Positions 1 through 9,039 of a stretch of DNA of 64,000 bases are shown here, in pieces. The position numbers were made by a program, and so were the translations under genes. The stretch covers positions 4,761,650 through 4,825,649 of the forward strand of contig NZ_JQNR01000005.1 in the NCBI RefSeq assembly GCF_000745345.1. Reading direction: 5' to 3'. How positions within the stretch are numbered: position 1 is the first letter of the stretch; each line of letters begins with the position of its first letter. The notes under the pieces are model-generated. The model did not search any database, had not been told where the DNA came from, and saw nothing but the letters and a program-made list of their open reading frames with translations. The stretch comes from Actinacidiphila yeochonensis CN732 (GTDB lineage: Bacteria > Actinomycetota > Actinomycetes > Streptomycetales > Streptomycetaceae).

Positions 1-63
1 GTCCTGGACACCGCCGGCCGCGTCGAGCGCTTCGAGCGCCGCTACGGCCGCACGGCCTCCTGA
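1..63 (+). CDS. C-terminal end of an unidentified protein (partial)
   Basis: An open frame enters from the left edge and ends at TGA 61-63, giving 20 residues that finish in ERRYGRTAS. The stretch is rich in Arg and Glu, with the codon bias of the neighbouring genes. It is too short to assign a family. The frame has no start inside the window. Confidence 0.5.
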   Translation, partial: VLDTAGRVERFERRYGRTAS

Positions 64-255
64 AGCCGCGCCCGCACCGGGGACGCCCCGGTCGGGACCG
101 GGGGCCCGCGGCGGGAAACCCCGCCGCGGGCCCTCCGCGCGTCCGCCCGTCCGCCTGTACAGCCCGTCCGGGCGGCGGCACGTCCGGACCGGCGGTACGG
201 GCCGCTCCCCGCCGCCGGCCACGCCGCTGCTCCGGACCGCCGCCGGGCGCGGGCG

Positions 256-269
256 TAGGCTGCTGAGCA
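256..269 (+). promoter_or_regulatory. Probable leaderless promoter -10 element of the sirtuin gene
   Basis: TAGGCT (256-261) fits the actinobacterial -10 pattern TAnnnT and ends seven bases before ATG 269. No convincing Shine-Dalgarno sequence lies in front of that ATG. This spacing is typical of leaderless transcripts that begin at the start codon. This is inference from spacing only. Confidence 0.35.
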
Positions 270-1204
270 TGGATGCCGCCGCCACTCCCACGGGCGCGTC
301 GCCCTCATCGACAGCCGCCGTCGCGGCACCCCGGGGCCGCGACGCCCCGGCGACCCGCACCGACGCCGCCCGGCAGGCGGAGGCGGGACTGGACGAGATC
401 GCCCGCCTGCTGTCGGCGGGCGGCGCGGCCGTGCTGACCGGGGCGGGCCTGTCGACGGAGTCGGGCATCCCCGACTACCGCGGCGAGACGGGCCGCCGCA
501 GGCGCGGGTCCCCGATGACCTACCAGGAGTTCACCGCCGCCGAGGAGAACCGGCGGCGCTACTGGGCCCGCAGCTTCCTCGGCTGGCCGGCGATCACCGC
601 GGCGCGGCCGAACGCCGGCCACCGCGCCGTGGCCCGGCTCGCGGCGGCCGGCCTGGTGACGGGCGTCGTCACCCAGAACGTCGACGGACTGCACCTCGCC
701 GCCGGCACGTCCGACGCCGTCGAACTGCACGGCAGCCTGCACCACGTCCTCTGCCTGGACTGCGGCACCAGCAGCCCCCGCACCCGCCTCCAGCACCGTC
801 TCAGGGCCGCCAACCCGGACTTCGCCGAGGTGGCCGCGCACGTCAACGCCGACGGTGACGCCGAACTGCCCGAGGCGGCCGTCGCCGGGTTCCGCACCGC
901 GGCCTGCGAGGCCTGCGGGACCGGGACCCTCAAACCCGACGTGGTGTTCTTCGGCGAGACAGTGCCGCCGCAGCGGGTCGCCCGCTGCTACGAACTGGTG
1001 GACGCCGCGCCCGCGCTGCTGGTGCTCGGCTCCTCGCTCACGGTCATGTCCGGGCTGCGCTTCGTCCGGCACGCGGCACGCCGCGGCAAGCCGGTGGCGG
1101 TGGTGAACCAGGGCGCGACCCGCGGCGACGGGCTCGCCTCGGCCCTGGTGAACCTGCCGCTGGGGGCGGCGCTCACCGAACTCGCGGCACGCTCGGGCGC
1201 CTGA
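269..1204 (+). CDS. Sir2-family NAD-dependent protein deacetylase (sirtuin)
   Basis: This 311-residue protein carries the full sirtuin signature. The NAD-binding loop GAGLSTESGIPDYRG is at about residues 58-72, TQNVDGLH at about 134-141, the catalytic His in HGSLHH near 153, and two CxxC zinc pairs near 161-164 and 212-215. Family members remove acyl groups from lysines using NAD+ and release nicotinamide. The protein is expected in the cytosol. The first roughly 40 residues are Ala/Thr-rich and not part of the fold. They may be a natural extension or the start may lie further in, but a -10 element just ahead of ATG 269 supports this start. The next genes lie downstream in unrelated families, so it is probably transcribed alone. 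Confidence 0.93.
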   Translation: MDAAATPTGASPSSTAAVAAPRGRDAPATRTDAARQAEAGLDEIARLLSAGGAAVLTGAGLSTESGIPDYRGETGRRRRGSPMTYQEFTAAEENRRRYWARSFLGWPAITAARPNAGHRAVARLAAAGLVTGVVTQNVDGLHLAAGTSDAVELHGSLHHVLCLDCGTSSPRTRLQHRLRAANPDFAEVAAHVNADGDAELPEAAVAGFRTAACEACGTGTLKPDVVFFGETVPPQRVARCYELVDAAPALLVLGSSLTVMSGLRFVRHAARRGKPVAVVNQGATRGDGLASALVNLPLGAALTELAARSGA

Positions 1205-1289
1205 CCCCGCTGGCCGCCCCCGGGGCCTGACCCCGTCGCCCGCCCCGGGCCTGACCTTGCCCGGCCTCGGCGGCACAGCCCGCCGCCAC

Positions 1290-2110
1290 GCGCCCGAGCG
1301 TGCCGCCGGATCGGACCCCGGTACCCGACTCGGGCCGCCGGGCGAGGAAGACGAACTCCGGCCGGTTCCGGTCCGGGGCCTCCCGGACGTCCTCCACCAG
1401 GTGCCCGTGCGCCGCCAGGCCGGCCTCGACCTCGGCCCGCTCACGGAACCCAGCGTCGAGTCCGAGGTCGGCACCTGCCCGTCCGCCGCGAACACGTACG
1501 TCCAGCGGAACGTCACCAGCGGCAGGTCGACCTCGACCAGATCCACCCAGCTCTCGACGGCGCCGACGCCGGGCACGTGCACCACCGCCGTGGACGCCGC
1601 GCGGTTCCGCTCCTCCCAGCCCCGCCGGGCCGGATCGCGGGTCTCCAAGACCAGGTACCCGCCGGGCCGCAGCGCCGCGTACATCCCGTGCAGCACCGCG
1701 TCCCAGGCCGCACGCTCCAAGGGCCTGGGCGGCGTTCCCCGTCATCGTCGCGAGGTCCACGGGCGGCGGCGGCCGCGCCGTCCCGCCCCCGGTGATCCAC
1801 CGGGCCCGCTCCGCTCCGGGCTTCGCGCGGGCCACGTCGAGGGAGGCCCCGGCCCGTCCACGCCCACGACCTCGACGCCCCGGCCGGCCGGCAGCAGCAC
1901 CGGCACGCCCGTCCCGCACCCGATGTCGAGCCCCCGGCGGGCGTGCTTCTTCTGGGTGATCCGCAGGTAGGCGTCCAGGTCGGCTCGGCCGGATTCGAAC
2001 GGGACGTGGAGGGCGGCGGGCCGCGGCTGCCGGAAACCCTCGTTGGCCCTGCGGGCGAGGACAGGCGGGTACGGCCGCCGCGCGCAGCGGATTCCGACCC
2101 GCTGCCGGGG
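1290..2110 (-). pseudogene. Class I SAM-dependent methyltransferase, frameshifted as read
   Basis: Read right to left, three frames together give one methyltransferase. The first piece has FESGRADLDAY and motif I LDIGCGTGVPVLLPAG (around 1900-1930). The second has GASLDVARAK and LATMTGNAAQA. The third has GMYAALRPGGYLVLETRDP and RWTYVFAADG, and the frame then returns to RERAEVEAGLAAHGHLVEDV. The breaks fall near 1850 (one base missing), 1715 (two) and 1460 (one). All can be repaired by restoring bases in G/C runs. Homologues are standalone class I methyltransferases with unpredictable substrates. The exact start and stop are uncertain. It diverges from the thioesterase gene. I cannot tell from sequence alone whether it is a dead gene or an assembly artefact. 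Confidence 0.7.
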
Positions 2111-2120
2111 CCGGCGGTAC

Positions 2121-2159
2121 GGACGCCGGACGCCGGACGCCGGACGCCGGACGCCGGAC
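2121..2159. repeat. Heptanucleotide tandem repeat
   Basis: GGACGCC is repeated five times without interruption (2121-2155) and followed by a partial copy. It sits in the intergenic space between the divergent methyltransferase and thioesterase genes. Slippage here could change promoter spacing. Confidence 0.9.
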
Positions 2160-2292
2160 TCTCCTGTATAGCGCGAGCTGTTGGGCGCCGCGCCGTGGAC
2201 CGCTCGTTCGCCGCGGTGCCCGGCCGCGCTCGGTAGGTTCGGGGAGCCGGGGCGTCGGGGCCCCGGGGTGCAGCGACGGCGGGAGGATCGGC

Positions 2293-3047
2293 GTGCTGGG
2301 GCAAGTGGGCGGCGAGGACCGGTGGATCAGGCGGCTGGGACCGCCCCGGGAGGGCGCGCCGCGTCTGGTGTGCTTCCCCTTCGCCGGCGGTTCGGCGGGG
2401 TACTTCCGGCCGCTGGCCGTGGAGTTGGGGCCGGACGTCGAGCTGCTGGCCGTGCAGTACCCGGGCCGCCAGGACCGCCTGCGCGAGCCCGCCCTGGACG
2501 ACATCGGGTCCCTCGCGGAGCGGATCCGCGAGGCCATGGCGCCCTGGACCGACCGCCCGTACGCGTTCCTGGGCCACAGCATGGGCGCGCTCGTCGCCTT
2601 CGAGACCGCGCGCCGGATGGGCCCGAGGGCCCGTGCGCGCTGCTGGCGTCGGCGCGGTCCGCACCCTGCGTGCACCGCCCCGGCACGGTGCACCTGCGGG
2701 ACGACGCCGGGCTCCTCGCGCAACTGCGCGCGCTGGGCGGGGCCGACGAGGAGGTCCTGCGCGACGCGGACCTGATGGGGCTGCTCCTGCCGGCGATCCG
2801 GGCGGACTACCGCGCCGTCGAGACCTACCGGCCCTCCGAGGTGCCGGCTGTCCTGGACGTCCCGGTGACCGCGCTGGCGGGCCGGGAGGACCCGGCGGTC
2901 GAGGTGGCCGAGATGGACGCCTGGCGCCACCACACCTCAGCCGCCTTCCGCCTGCACACCTTTCCCGGCGGCCACTTCTACCTCCACCAGCGCGTGGCCG
3001 AGGTCGCGGCGGTCGTCGCCGGAGCGCTCCCGCGTGTCGCTTTCTAG
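2293..3047 (+). pseudogene. Type II thioesterase (alpha/beta hydrolase), one frameshift as read
   Basis: The start is GTG 2293, with GGGAGG seven bases upstream. The first frame has the typical opening LVCFPFAGGSAGYFR, then QYPGRQDR and the nucleophile motif GHSMGA. Near 2615-2630 the frame breaks and the neighbouring frame continues the same fold: LLAQLRALGGADEEVL, LLLPAIRADYRAVETY, and GGHFYLHQ with the catalytic His, to TAG 3045-3047. Restoring one base in the GGGCCC run after ATG (about 2617) joins them into a normal thioesterase of about 250 residues. Such enzymes usually remove stalled acyl groups from NRPS/PKS carrier proteins, but no megasynthase lies in this window. Its function here is therefore open. 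Confidence 0.8.
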
Positions 3048-3088
3048 GCCGCGCCGGACCCGCCGCAGGCCAGTGGTGAAGCCGCCGG

Positions 3089-4252
3089 TCAGTGGTGGAA
3101 CAGGCGCAGGCCCGTCCACACCAGGGTGATGCCGAGCTCCCGGCAGGCCGCCTCCACGTCTCCGGAGCGGATCGAGCCGCCCGGCTCGGCGACGCGGGTC
3201 ACCCCGTGCCGGTGGGCGTGGTCGATGTTGTCGCGGAACGGCAGGAAGCCGTCCGAGGCGAAGGACACGTCGGTCAGCCGCGCCAGCCACTCCGAACGGT
3301 CCCGGGCGGTCAGCTCCGGCGCGGGCCCGGTCAGCGCGTCGGCGAACCGGGCGCTCTCGTCCGCCGTCAGATCCCCCTCGACGAAGCGGATCTGCCAGTT
3401 GATCCGGTCCTGGGCCCGCACGCCCGGCGCGAACTCCAGAGCCCGTACCGCGGGGTGGCGGCGCAGCCACCACGTGTCCGTCTTGGCGCCCGCCAGCCGG
3501 GTGCAGTCCACTCGCGACTGCTGGCCCGCGCCGATGCCCAGGGTGAGCCCGTCGCGCACGTAGCACACCGAGTTCGACTGGGTGTGGCGCAGCACCGACA
3601 GTCCCAGCAGCAGGTCTCGCACCGCCTCCGGCGGCAGCGCGCCGCCCGTGGCCACCTTCAGGACCTCCGGCGAGATCTCCACCTGGTCGCGGTCCTGCTC
3701 CAGCCGGACGCCGAAGACGTCTCTGACCTCGGTGGCCGGCGCGACGAACGCCGGGTCGGCCTCCAGCACCAGGAAGGCCCCCTTCTTCTTCCGGCTGAGC
3801 CGCTCGACCGTGCCCGGCTCGTAGCCCGGGGCGATGACCCCGTCGCACACCATCCCGGCCAGCAGCTCGGCCAGTTGGGCGTCGACCGGGTGGGACAGGG
3901 CCACGAAGTCGCCGTAGGACGACTTGGGGTCGGCGTCCCGGGCCCGCAGGTAGGCGCTGGCGATCCCGCTCAACTCCGCGCCCGCGACGCCGTGGAGGCC
4001 TGCCGTCACCTCGTCCAGTTCCCCGGCGAGAGCGGCACCGGCGGGGGAGACGTGCTTGAACGAGGCGGCCGCCGGCCGCCCCAGCGTGGCGCTCGCCTCC
4101 CTGACCAGCTGCCAGCCGTTCAGCGCGTCGAGCACGTTGATGTAGGACGGTGCTCCGTTCACCACCCGGAACGGCAGCCCGCCCGGACCGGACGGCCGCG
4201 CGGTCGCCTTCATCTGCTGCGGATTGATTCCGTATCGCATGTCCATGCCCAT
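3089..4252 (-). CDS. Orphan AICAR transformylase (PurH C-domain-like phosphoribosylaminoimidazolecarboxamide formyltransferase)
   Basis: This 387-residue protein matches only the formyltransferase half of bifunctional PurH. It opens with MRYGINPQQMKATA and carries NVLDALNGWQLV, the KHVSPAGAA loop with its Lys-His pair, a Ser/Asn-rich stretch LRHTQSNSVCYVRDG, DSFLPFRD-like DGFLPFRDNID, and AEPGGSIRSGD near the end. The IMP-cyclohydrolase half is absent. Family members transfer a formyl group from 10-formyl-THF to AICAR in purine synthesis. ATG 4252 was chosen because GAGAGG lies nine bases upstream; an open frame continues further upstream but looks non-coding. Second, standalone copies are known in Streptomyces beside a normal purH elsewhere. 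Its separate role is unknown. Confidence 0.88.
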   Translation of the reverse strand: MGMDMRYGINPQQMKATARPSGPGGLPFRVVNGAPSYINVLDALNGWQLVREASATLGRPAAASFKHVSPAGAALAGELDEVTAGLHGVAGAELSGIASAYLRARDADPKSSYGDFVALSHPVDAQLAELLAGMVCDGVIAPGYEPGTVERLSRKKKGAFLVLEADPAFVAPATEVRDVFGVRLEQDRDQVEISPEVLKVATGGALPPEAVRDLLLGLSVLRHTQSNSVCYVRDGLTLGIGAGQQSRVDCTRLAGAKTDTWWLRRHPAVRALEFAPGVRAQDRINWQIRFVEGDLTADESARFADALTGPAPELTARDRSEWLARLTDVSFASDGFLPFRDNIDHAHRHGVTRVAEPGGSIRSGDVEAACRELGITLVWTGLRLFHH

Positions 4253-4639
4253 GGGAGCGCGCCTCTCAGCGGGTGCGGTCGGTCGGCGTCGCTGTCGGCG
4301 CCGCGCGGATACGCGATGGGGGTGGAACCCGGCCCTGACGCTCCCGGGTGACCGGGTGACCGGGCGACGTCGGGCGGCCAGGGCCGGTTGCGGGGTCACC
4401 GCAGCAGGTCCTCGGCGGCGGTGGCAGGCGGCCGGTGGGCGCCGCCGGTCCGCCGCGGTGATCATCGCGCGTACGGACGATGATCGTACCGTCCCGTCAG
4501 GCGCCCTCCCCGTCCTGCCGGGCGGCACGTGAAGGCGCCGTATCCGCCGTGCGGGCAGGGCGGCCTGACGGTTGTTCGGAACACCGTCGGCCGGGCCGCG
4601 GCCGCGCGCGGGAGGCGGCCCGGGTCCGGCGGCGGTGGT
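4253..4639. other. Intergenic region upstream of the AICAR transformylase
   Basis: These 387 bases hold no credible gene. They should contain the promoter of the transformylase gene. The one visible dyad is GTACG...CGTAC (about 4471-4490), with a nine-base centre, which may be an operator. The open frames across it have no coding character. Confidence 0.4.
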
Positions 4640-5086
4640 TCAGGCGTCGAGTGCCTGGACTGCGGCGTGGGCGAAGGAGTGGTCCTGCTGCGGAGCGCCG
4701 CCGCCGACGCCGAGGGAGCCGACGAGCCGGCCGTCGCGCCGCACGGGGACACCGCCGGCGATGAAGAGCAGGGGCCGGTCCAGGGCGGTGGGCAGGGTGT
4801 GGAAGGGGTTGCCGGGCTGCACGGCGTCGACGAGGTCGGCCGTGGGCGCGTTCAGCTGGAGCGCGGTGTACGCCTTGCGGGTGCTGGTCTCGCCGGCGAT
4901 GAGGACGGCCCGGTCGTCGCGGCGGAAGGCGAGCAGGTGGCCGCCGGCGTCCAGGACGCTGACGGCGACGGGGACGCCGGCCGCTTCGGCGGCCGAGCGG
5001 GCCTGGTCGATCAGGAACTCGGCGTCGCCGATGCCGAGCGGGACGACGGCGGTGGCGGGCGCGGCGGAAGTGCTGGGGGCGGTCAT
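4640..5086 (-). CDS. GlcG/HbpS-family (DUF336) protein
   Basis: This 148-residue protein has the GlcG/HbpS fold signature: VAVSVLDAGGHLLAFRRDD, the Lys/Ala helix TSTRKAYTALQ, and a glycine-rich end with FIAGGVPVRRDGRLVGSLGV. HbpS of Streptomyces reticuli is a secreted haem-binding partner of the SenS-SenR two-component system, and other members are cofactor-binding proteins of unclear role. No export signal is visible in the first 20 residues, so I do not assign the HbpS role. ATG 5086 was chosen because CGGAGACC lies just upstream. No sensor kinase is adjacent. A dyad with TTGCAAG half-sites lies in its upstream region. Confidence 0.82.
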   Translation of the reverse strand: MTAPSTSAAPATAVVPLGIGDAEFLIDQARSAAEAAGVPVAVSVLDAGGHLLAFRRDDRAVLIAGETSTRKAYTALQLNAPTADLVDAVQPGNPFHTLPTALDRPLLFIAGGVPVRRDGRLVGSLGVGGGAPQQDHSFAHAAVQALDA

Positions 5087-5227
5087 GGTGATGGTCTCCG
5101 TGTGGTGCTGTGGCCCGCGGGCCTGGAGCCGGCGGGTGAGGGTCGGGGCGCGCCCGCGGAGCCCGCGGCGCACCGTCCGGAGGGGGCCGGTGCGCACGGG
5201 GAGCGGCCTGCGCGCTTCACGAGAGTA

Positions 5228-5274
5228 ATTGCAAGCGCCGCCTATTTCAAACGCGCATAACGCGCTCTTGCAAT
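5228..5274. promoter_or_regulatory. Widely spaced inverted repeat upstream of the GlcG-like gene
   Basis: ATTGCAAG (5228-5235) and CTTGCAAT (5267-5274) form a perfect 8-base inverted repeat with a 31-base centre. They lie in an unusually AT-rich patch about 140 bases upstream of the GlcG-like start. The arms resemble LacI-family half-sites. It could act as an operator pair, but this is inference. Confidence 0.45.
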
Positions 5275-5280
5275 CATGTG

Positions 5281-5334
5281 CCGCTGCCGCTGCCGCTGCC
5301 GCTGCCGCTGCCGCTGCCGCTGCCCCTGCCGCTG
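5281..5334. repeat. Hexanucleotide microsatellite (CCGCTG)n
   Basis: Nine consecutive CCGCTG units, with one CCCCTG variant at unit eight. It is not inside a credible gene and lies between the AT-rich dyad and the ABC transporter gene. Confidence 0.95.
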
Positions 5335-5792
5335 CCCGAGCCATGGGCCGTGCGGGGTGCCCGGCCGGGTGCCGTGCGAGGACGCCGTGCGAGGACGCCG
5401 TGCGGGCGAGTGGCGCGCCTCCGACCGAGCGTCGGCGTTTCGGCCACCGGGCCCCCGCCGGACGGCTCATGCGGCACAAGGGTCCGTGCATCCAGCAGTT
5501 TCCAGAACCCCAGTGGACCCGATGCCGGGAATCGACCGAAAGACGTGTGTTCGAAAGCCGACCCGTGTCGTTGAGCACGACGCCGCAGCCGCCATCGTCA
5601 CGGGAGAGCAAGGTTGACAACGGACGAAGCACGCCATGACGCGAAGCAGAGCGCGCCGGACCCGCCGGCCGGCTCCGCGCCTCCGACCCCGGACACCGGC
5701 TCCGCGCCGCCGGCCCCGGCGCCGAGCCCGGCAGCGGGACCCCGGAGGAGGACTACGGGATCGAACTGGGCTGGGACAGCGCGGACAGGACC

Positions 5793-8789
5793 TTGCGCGA
5801 CGCGTCGGTGGCCATGATCTCCGGGCGGCTGCCAGGGCTGCTGAAGGACGCGTTCGCGCTGGCGTGGCGGGTCGACCGCGGCACGGTGGTCGCGCTGACG
5901 GTGAGCCAGGCGGTGGCGGGCGCCCTGCAGGCGGGCGGCCTGTTGGCCACCACGCGGGCGATCGGCCTTCTGATCGGTTCGGGCGCCATCACCTCCCGGC
6001 TGCACCAGGCCCTGCCGTCGCTGCTGGGCCTGGGCGCGGTCCTGACGCTGCGAGCCCTGCTCGGGGTGGGCGTCGCGGCGCTGTCGCGGCGGGTCGCCCC
6101 CCAACTGTCGGCCGAGGCACAGTCGATGCTGCTGGCCGCCACCAGCTCGGCGGAGCTGGTCGCCTTCGAGCACGCGGGGTTCTCGGACCGGTACGACGCC
6201 GCCGACCGCGGCGCCAACGAGGCGTCCAACCTGGTCTCCGGAACCCAGGACCTGGTGGCGGCGGCCGCGTCCCTCATCGCCGCCTCGCTGGTCGTCACCG
6301 TCCTCCACCCGCTGCTGCTGCCGCTGCTCGCGCTCGGCATCGTGCCCCGCTGGATCGCACTGGTCCGCGGCCTCCACGTCGAGTACACGTCCTACCGGGC
6401 CAGTACCTCGGACCGGCGGATGATGGGCGCGCTGTCCTGGTACCTCACCGACAAGTACCCGGCCGACCAGATCCGGGCCGGTACGATGACCGGCCCGCTG
6501 ACGCGGCGCTACCGGCACCACGCCGGCCTGGTGCGGGCGCGGGAGCGGGCGGCGGCCTGGCAGTCGGCGAAGGTCGCCGTGGCCGGCTCGGCCGTGTCCG
6601 GGCTGACCACGCTGCTGCTGTGGGCCGGGCTGGTACTGCTGCTGGTCGACCACCGGATGTCGCTCGCGCACGCCGGCGCGGCGGTCATCGCGCTGCAGAC
6701 GGTGAGCACCGCGCTGTGGGGGATGGTCGTGGCGGCCTCCCGGCTCTACCGCACCGGCGCCTACCTCGCGGACTGGCGCTCCTTCCTCGACGAGGTCGGC
6801 GGCCACCAGATGGCCCGCGGCGCGGCGGTGCCCGCCGGCACGACGGTTTTCCGTGCCGAGGGAGTCTCCTTCACCTACCCCGGCTCCGAACGGCCGGCCC
6901 TGTCCGGTGTGGACTTCGAGGTCCGCCAGGGGGAGATCGTCGGCCTCGTCGGCATGAACGGCTCCGGCAAGACGACCCTGTCGAAACTGATGTCAGGGCT
7001 GCTGCTCGCCGACGGCGGACGCGTCACGTGGGACGGCGTCGACGTCCAGGACTTCGACCCCGGCGCGCTGTGGAAGCAGGTCTCCTACGTCCCCCAGAGC
7101 TACGCCCGCTTCCCGTTGACGTTCGAGGAGAACATCACCCTCGGCCAGCCGCACGGAGGAGGCACACGGGCCGTACTGGACGCCGCCCGCTCGGCCGGTG
7201 CCGACGTTGTCATCCCGAAGCTCAAGAACGGCCTCAACACCATGATGGCCAGGGTGTTCTGGGGCGGCAGCGACCTCTCGGGAGGCGAGTGGCAGCGGGT
7301 CGCGCTGGCCCGCGCCTTCTACCGCGAGGGCCGGCTGCTGGTGATGGACGAACCGACCAGCGCCCTCGACGCCGAAGGCGAGTACAAGATCATCACCGGG
7401 CTGCGCCGCCAGTCGCAGGGGCGGGCGACCGTGCTGGTCACCCACCGCCTGACGTGCCTGCGCCACGTGGACCGGGTCGTCGTCCTCAACACCGGGCGCG
7501 TCGTCGAACAGGGCACGCTGGACGAACTCCTCGCCCTCGACGGAGGGGAGCTGGCCGCGCTCTGGGCCCTCCAGCACAGCGACGGGCAGGCCGCCGGCGG
7601 GACGGCGCCCGGGACCACTCCTGCCGGGGCCTCCGCCGGGCCGTCCGCCGGAGCGCCGGCCGTGCCGCCTGCCGTGCCGCCTGCCGTGCCGCCTGCCGGC
7701 CCGGCCGGCGGGCCGACGGATGAGCCGTCCGTCGGCCCGGTGGACGAGCCGGCCGCCGACGACGCCGCGGAACTGGCGGCGTATCTGGCGGCCCATCCCG
7801 CCCCCGCGGCGAACGCCGACGCCCTGATCACCGACGAGCGAGGCCGGGTGCTGCTGGTCGACCCCGCCTACAAGGACGGCTGGGACCTGCCCGGCGGCAT
7901 GATCGAGGACGAGGCCCCGGCCGACGGACTCCTGCGCGAAGTCCGCGAGGAACTCGGCCTCACCGTGGAGCTGGGCCGGCTGCTGGTGGTGGACACCGTG
8001 CCGCGGGAGGTCTTCGGACGCACCATGATCTCGCTCATCTACGCCGTCCGGACCCGCGAGCCGGTCGACACCGCCAGGCTGCGCCTCCAGGAGGACGAAC
8101 TGTCCGCCGCGGCGTTCTTCCCGCCCGACGAGGCCGTCGCCATGCTGCCCGAACCCCTCGGGCGCCGGCTGCGCGGCGCCCTGGAGGCAGCCCGCGGCGC
8201 CCACGTCGCGGTGCTGACCGACGGCCACGCCACGCCCACCGGACCGCACGACTACTACGCCCAGGCACCGGCGCCGCTGATGGCCGCCACGGTCGTCGTC
8301 ACCGACACCGCCGGCCGGGTGCTGGTCCTGGAACCGACGTACAAGGACCACCTGGAGCTGCCGGGCGGCATGGTCGAGGCGCAGGAGTCAGCCGCCGAGG
8401 GCGCCGCCCGGGAGCTGTGGGAGGAGCTCGGGCTGCGCGCACCGGTCGGCCCCGCGCGCGTGGTGGACAGCTCCGCCGCCCGAGCCCGGCACGGGCGGGC
8501 GCTGACCTGCCTGGTGTACGTGCTCGACCCGCTCACCCCGGAGGCGGTGGCGGGCCTGCGCCTCGACCCGGGCGAGATCCGCGAGGGCTTCTGGCTGAGC
8601 CGTGAGGAGGCCGGCCGGCGGCTGCCCCGCCGGCTGGCGGCCAGGCTGGACGCCGCTCTCGCGGCCCACGCGGCGGGCACCACCGTCAACCTGGCCGAGG
8701 ACACCTGGAAGGAGCCGCCCTCCCCGCCGCCGGCCCCGCGCACCCCGGCGACCGGCGGCACCTCCGTCCGGCCCGAACCCGCTCCGTGA
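5793..8789 (+). CDS. ABC exporter (fused membrane and ATPase domains) carrying two C-terminal NUDIX domains
   Basis: As read, TTG 5793 opens a 998-residue frame. Residues about 10-330 are hydrophobic membrane helices. The ATPase domain follows: Walker A GMNGSGKTT near 387, Q-loop VPQSY near 433, signature LSGGEWQRVA near 493, Walker B LLVMDEPTSALD near 515, and H-loop VTHR near 549. A Pro/Ala linker (about 596-665) leads to two NUDIX domains, each with an intact G-x5-E-x7-REUxEExGU box (GGMIEDE...REVREELG near 700; MVEAQE...RELWEELG near 858). ABC exporters pump peptides or lipids; NUDIX enzymes cleave nucleoside diphosphate-X compounds. The true N-terminus probably starts at TTG 5614 (with GGGAGAG upstream) in another frame: restoring one base in the CCCC run near 5740 joins it to EEDYGIELGWD. 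No stop separates the NUDIX part from the transporter. Confidence 0.85.
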   Translation: MRDASVAMISGRLPGLLKDAFALAWRVDRGTVVALTVSQAVAGALQAGGLLATTRAIGLLIGSGAITSRLHQALPSLLGLGAVLTLRALLGVGVAALSRRVAPQLSAEAQSMLLAATSSAELVAFEHAGFSDRYDAADRGANEASNLVSGTQDLVAAAASLIAASLVVTVLHPLLLPLLALGIVPRWIALVRGLHVEYTSYRASTSDRRMMGALSWYLTDKYPADQIRAGTMTGPLTRRYRHHAGLVRARERAAAWQSAKVAVAGSAVSGLTTLLLWAGLVLLLVDHRMSLAHAGAAVIALQTVSTALWGMVVAASRLYRTGAYLADWRSFLDEVGGHQMARGAAVPAGTTVFRAEGVSFTYPGSERPALSGVDFEVRQGEIVGLVGMNGSGKTTLSKLMSGLLLADGGRVTWDGVDVQDFDPGALWKQVSYVPQSYARFPLTFEENITLGQPHGGGTRAVLDAARSAGADVVIPKLKNGLNTMMARVFWGGSDLSGGEWQRVALARAFYREGRLLVMDEPTSALDAEGEYKIITGLRRQSQGRATVLVTHRLTCLRHVDRVVVLNTGRVVEQGTLDELLALDGGELAALWALQHSDGQAAGGTAPGTTPAGASAGPSAGAPAVPPAVPPAVPPAGPAGGPTDEPSVGPVDEPAADDAAELAAYLAAHPAPAANADALITDERGRVLLVDPAYKDGWDLPGGMIEDEAPADGLLREVREELGLTVELGRLLVVDTVPREVFGRTMISLIYAVRTREPVDTARLRLQEDELSAAAFFPPDEAVAMLPEPLGRRLRGALEAARGAHVAVLTDGHATPTGPHDYYAQAPAPLMAATVVVTDTAGRVLVLEPTYKDHLELPGGMVEAQESAAEGAARELWEELGLRAPVGPARVVDSSAARARHGRALTCLVYVLDPLTPEAVAGLRLDPGEIREGFWLSREEAGRRLPRRLAARLDAALAAHAAGTTVNLAEDTWKEPPSPPPAPRTPATGGTSVRPEPAP

Positions 8790-9039
8790 CCGCCCCGCCG
8801 CGGCCCCACGGCCCCACGGCGTCGCCGCGCCCTCGGGGCCGCGGCGGGGCGGCGACCCCGCGCGCCCGGCACGGAGGGGAGCCGTGTGCCCGCTCCCACC
8901 GACCGGCACCGCCCAGCCGACCGCACCGGACAGCCGCCCCATGGCCACCTCAGACGTGACGAAGGACGTAGAAGGACGTAGAGGCACCCCCGCAGCCCCA
9001 GCGACACCCACCTGGCACCTGCTGACGAGAGGCTCCTCC

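Noticed and set aside
305..1720. Long minus-strand open frame opposite the sirtuin
   Set aside because: Its first 100 residues belong to the real methyltransferase, but the rest is the antisense shadow of the sirtuin gene with no motif of its own.
1290..4252. A biosynthetic gene cluster (methyltransferase, thioesterase, transformylase)
   Set aside because: No NRPS, PKS or other core enzyme is present, and the genes lie on both strands with separate promoters.
5640..7723. Long alternative-frame + ORF overlapping the ABC gene
   Set aside because: It is Arg/Pro/Gly-rich shadow coding in another frame. The ABC motifs are all in the frame starting at 5793.
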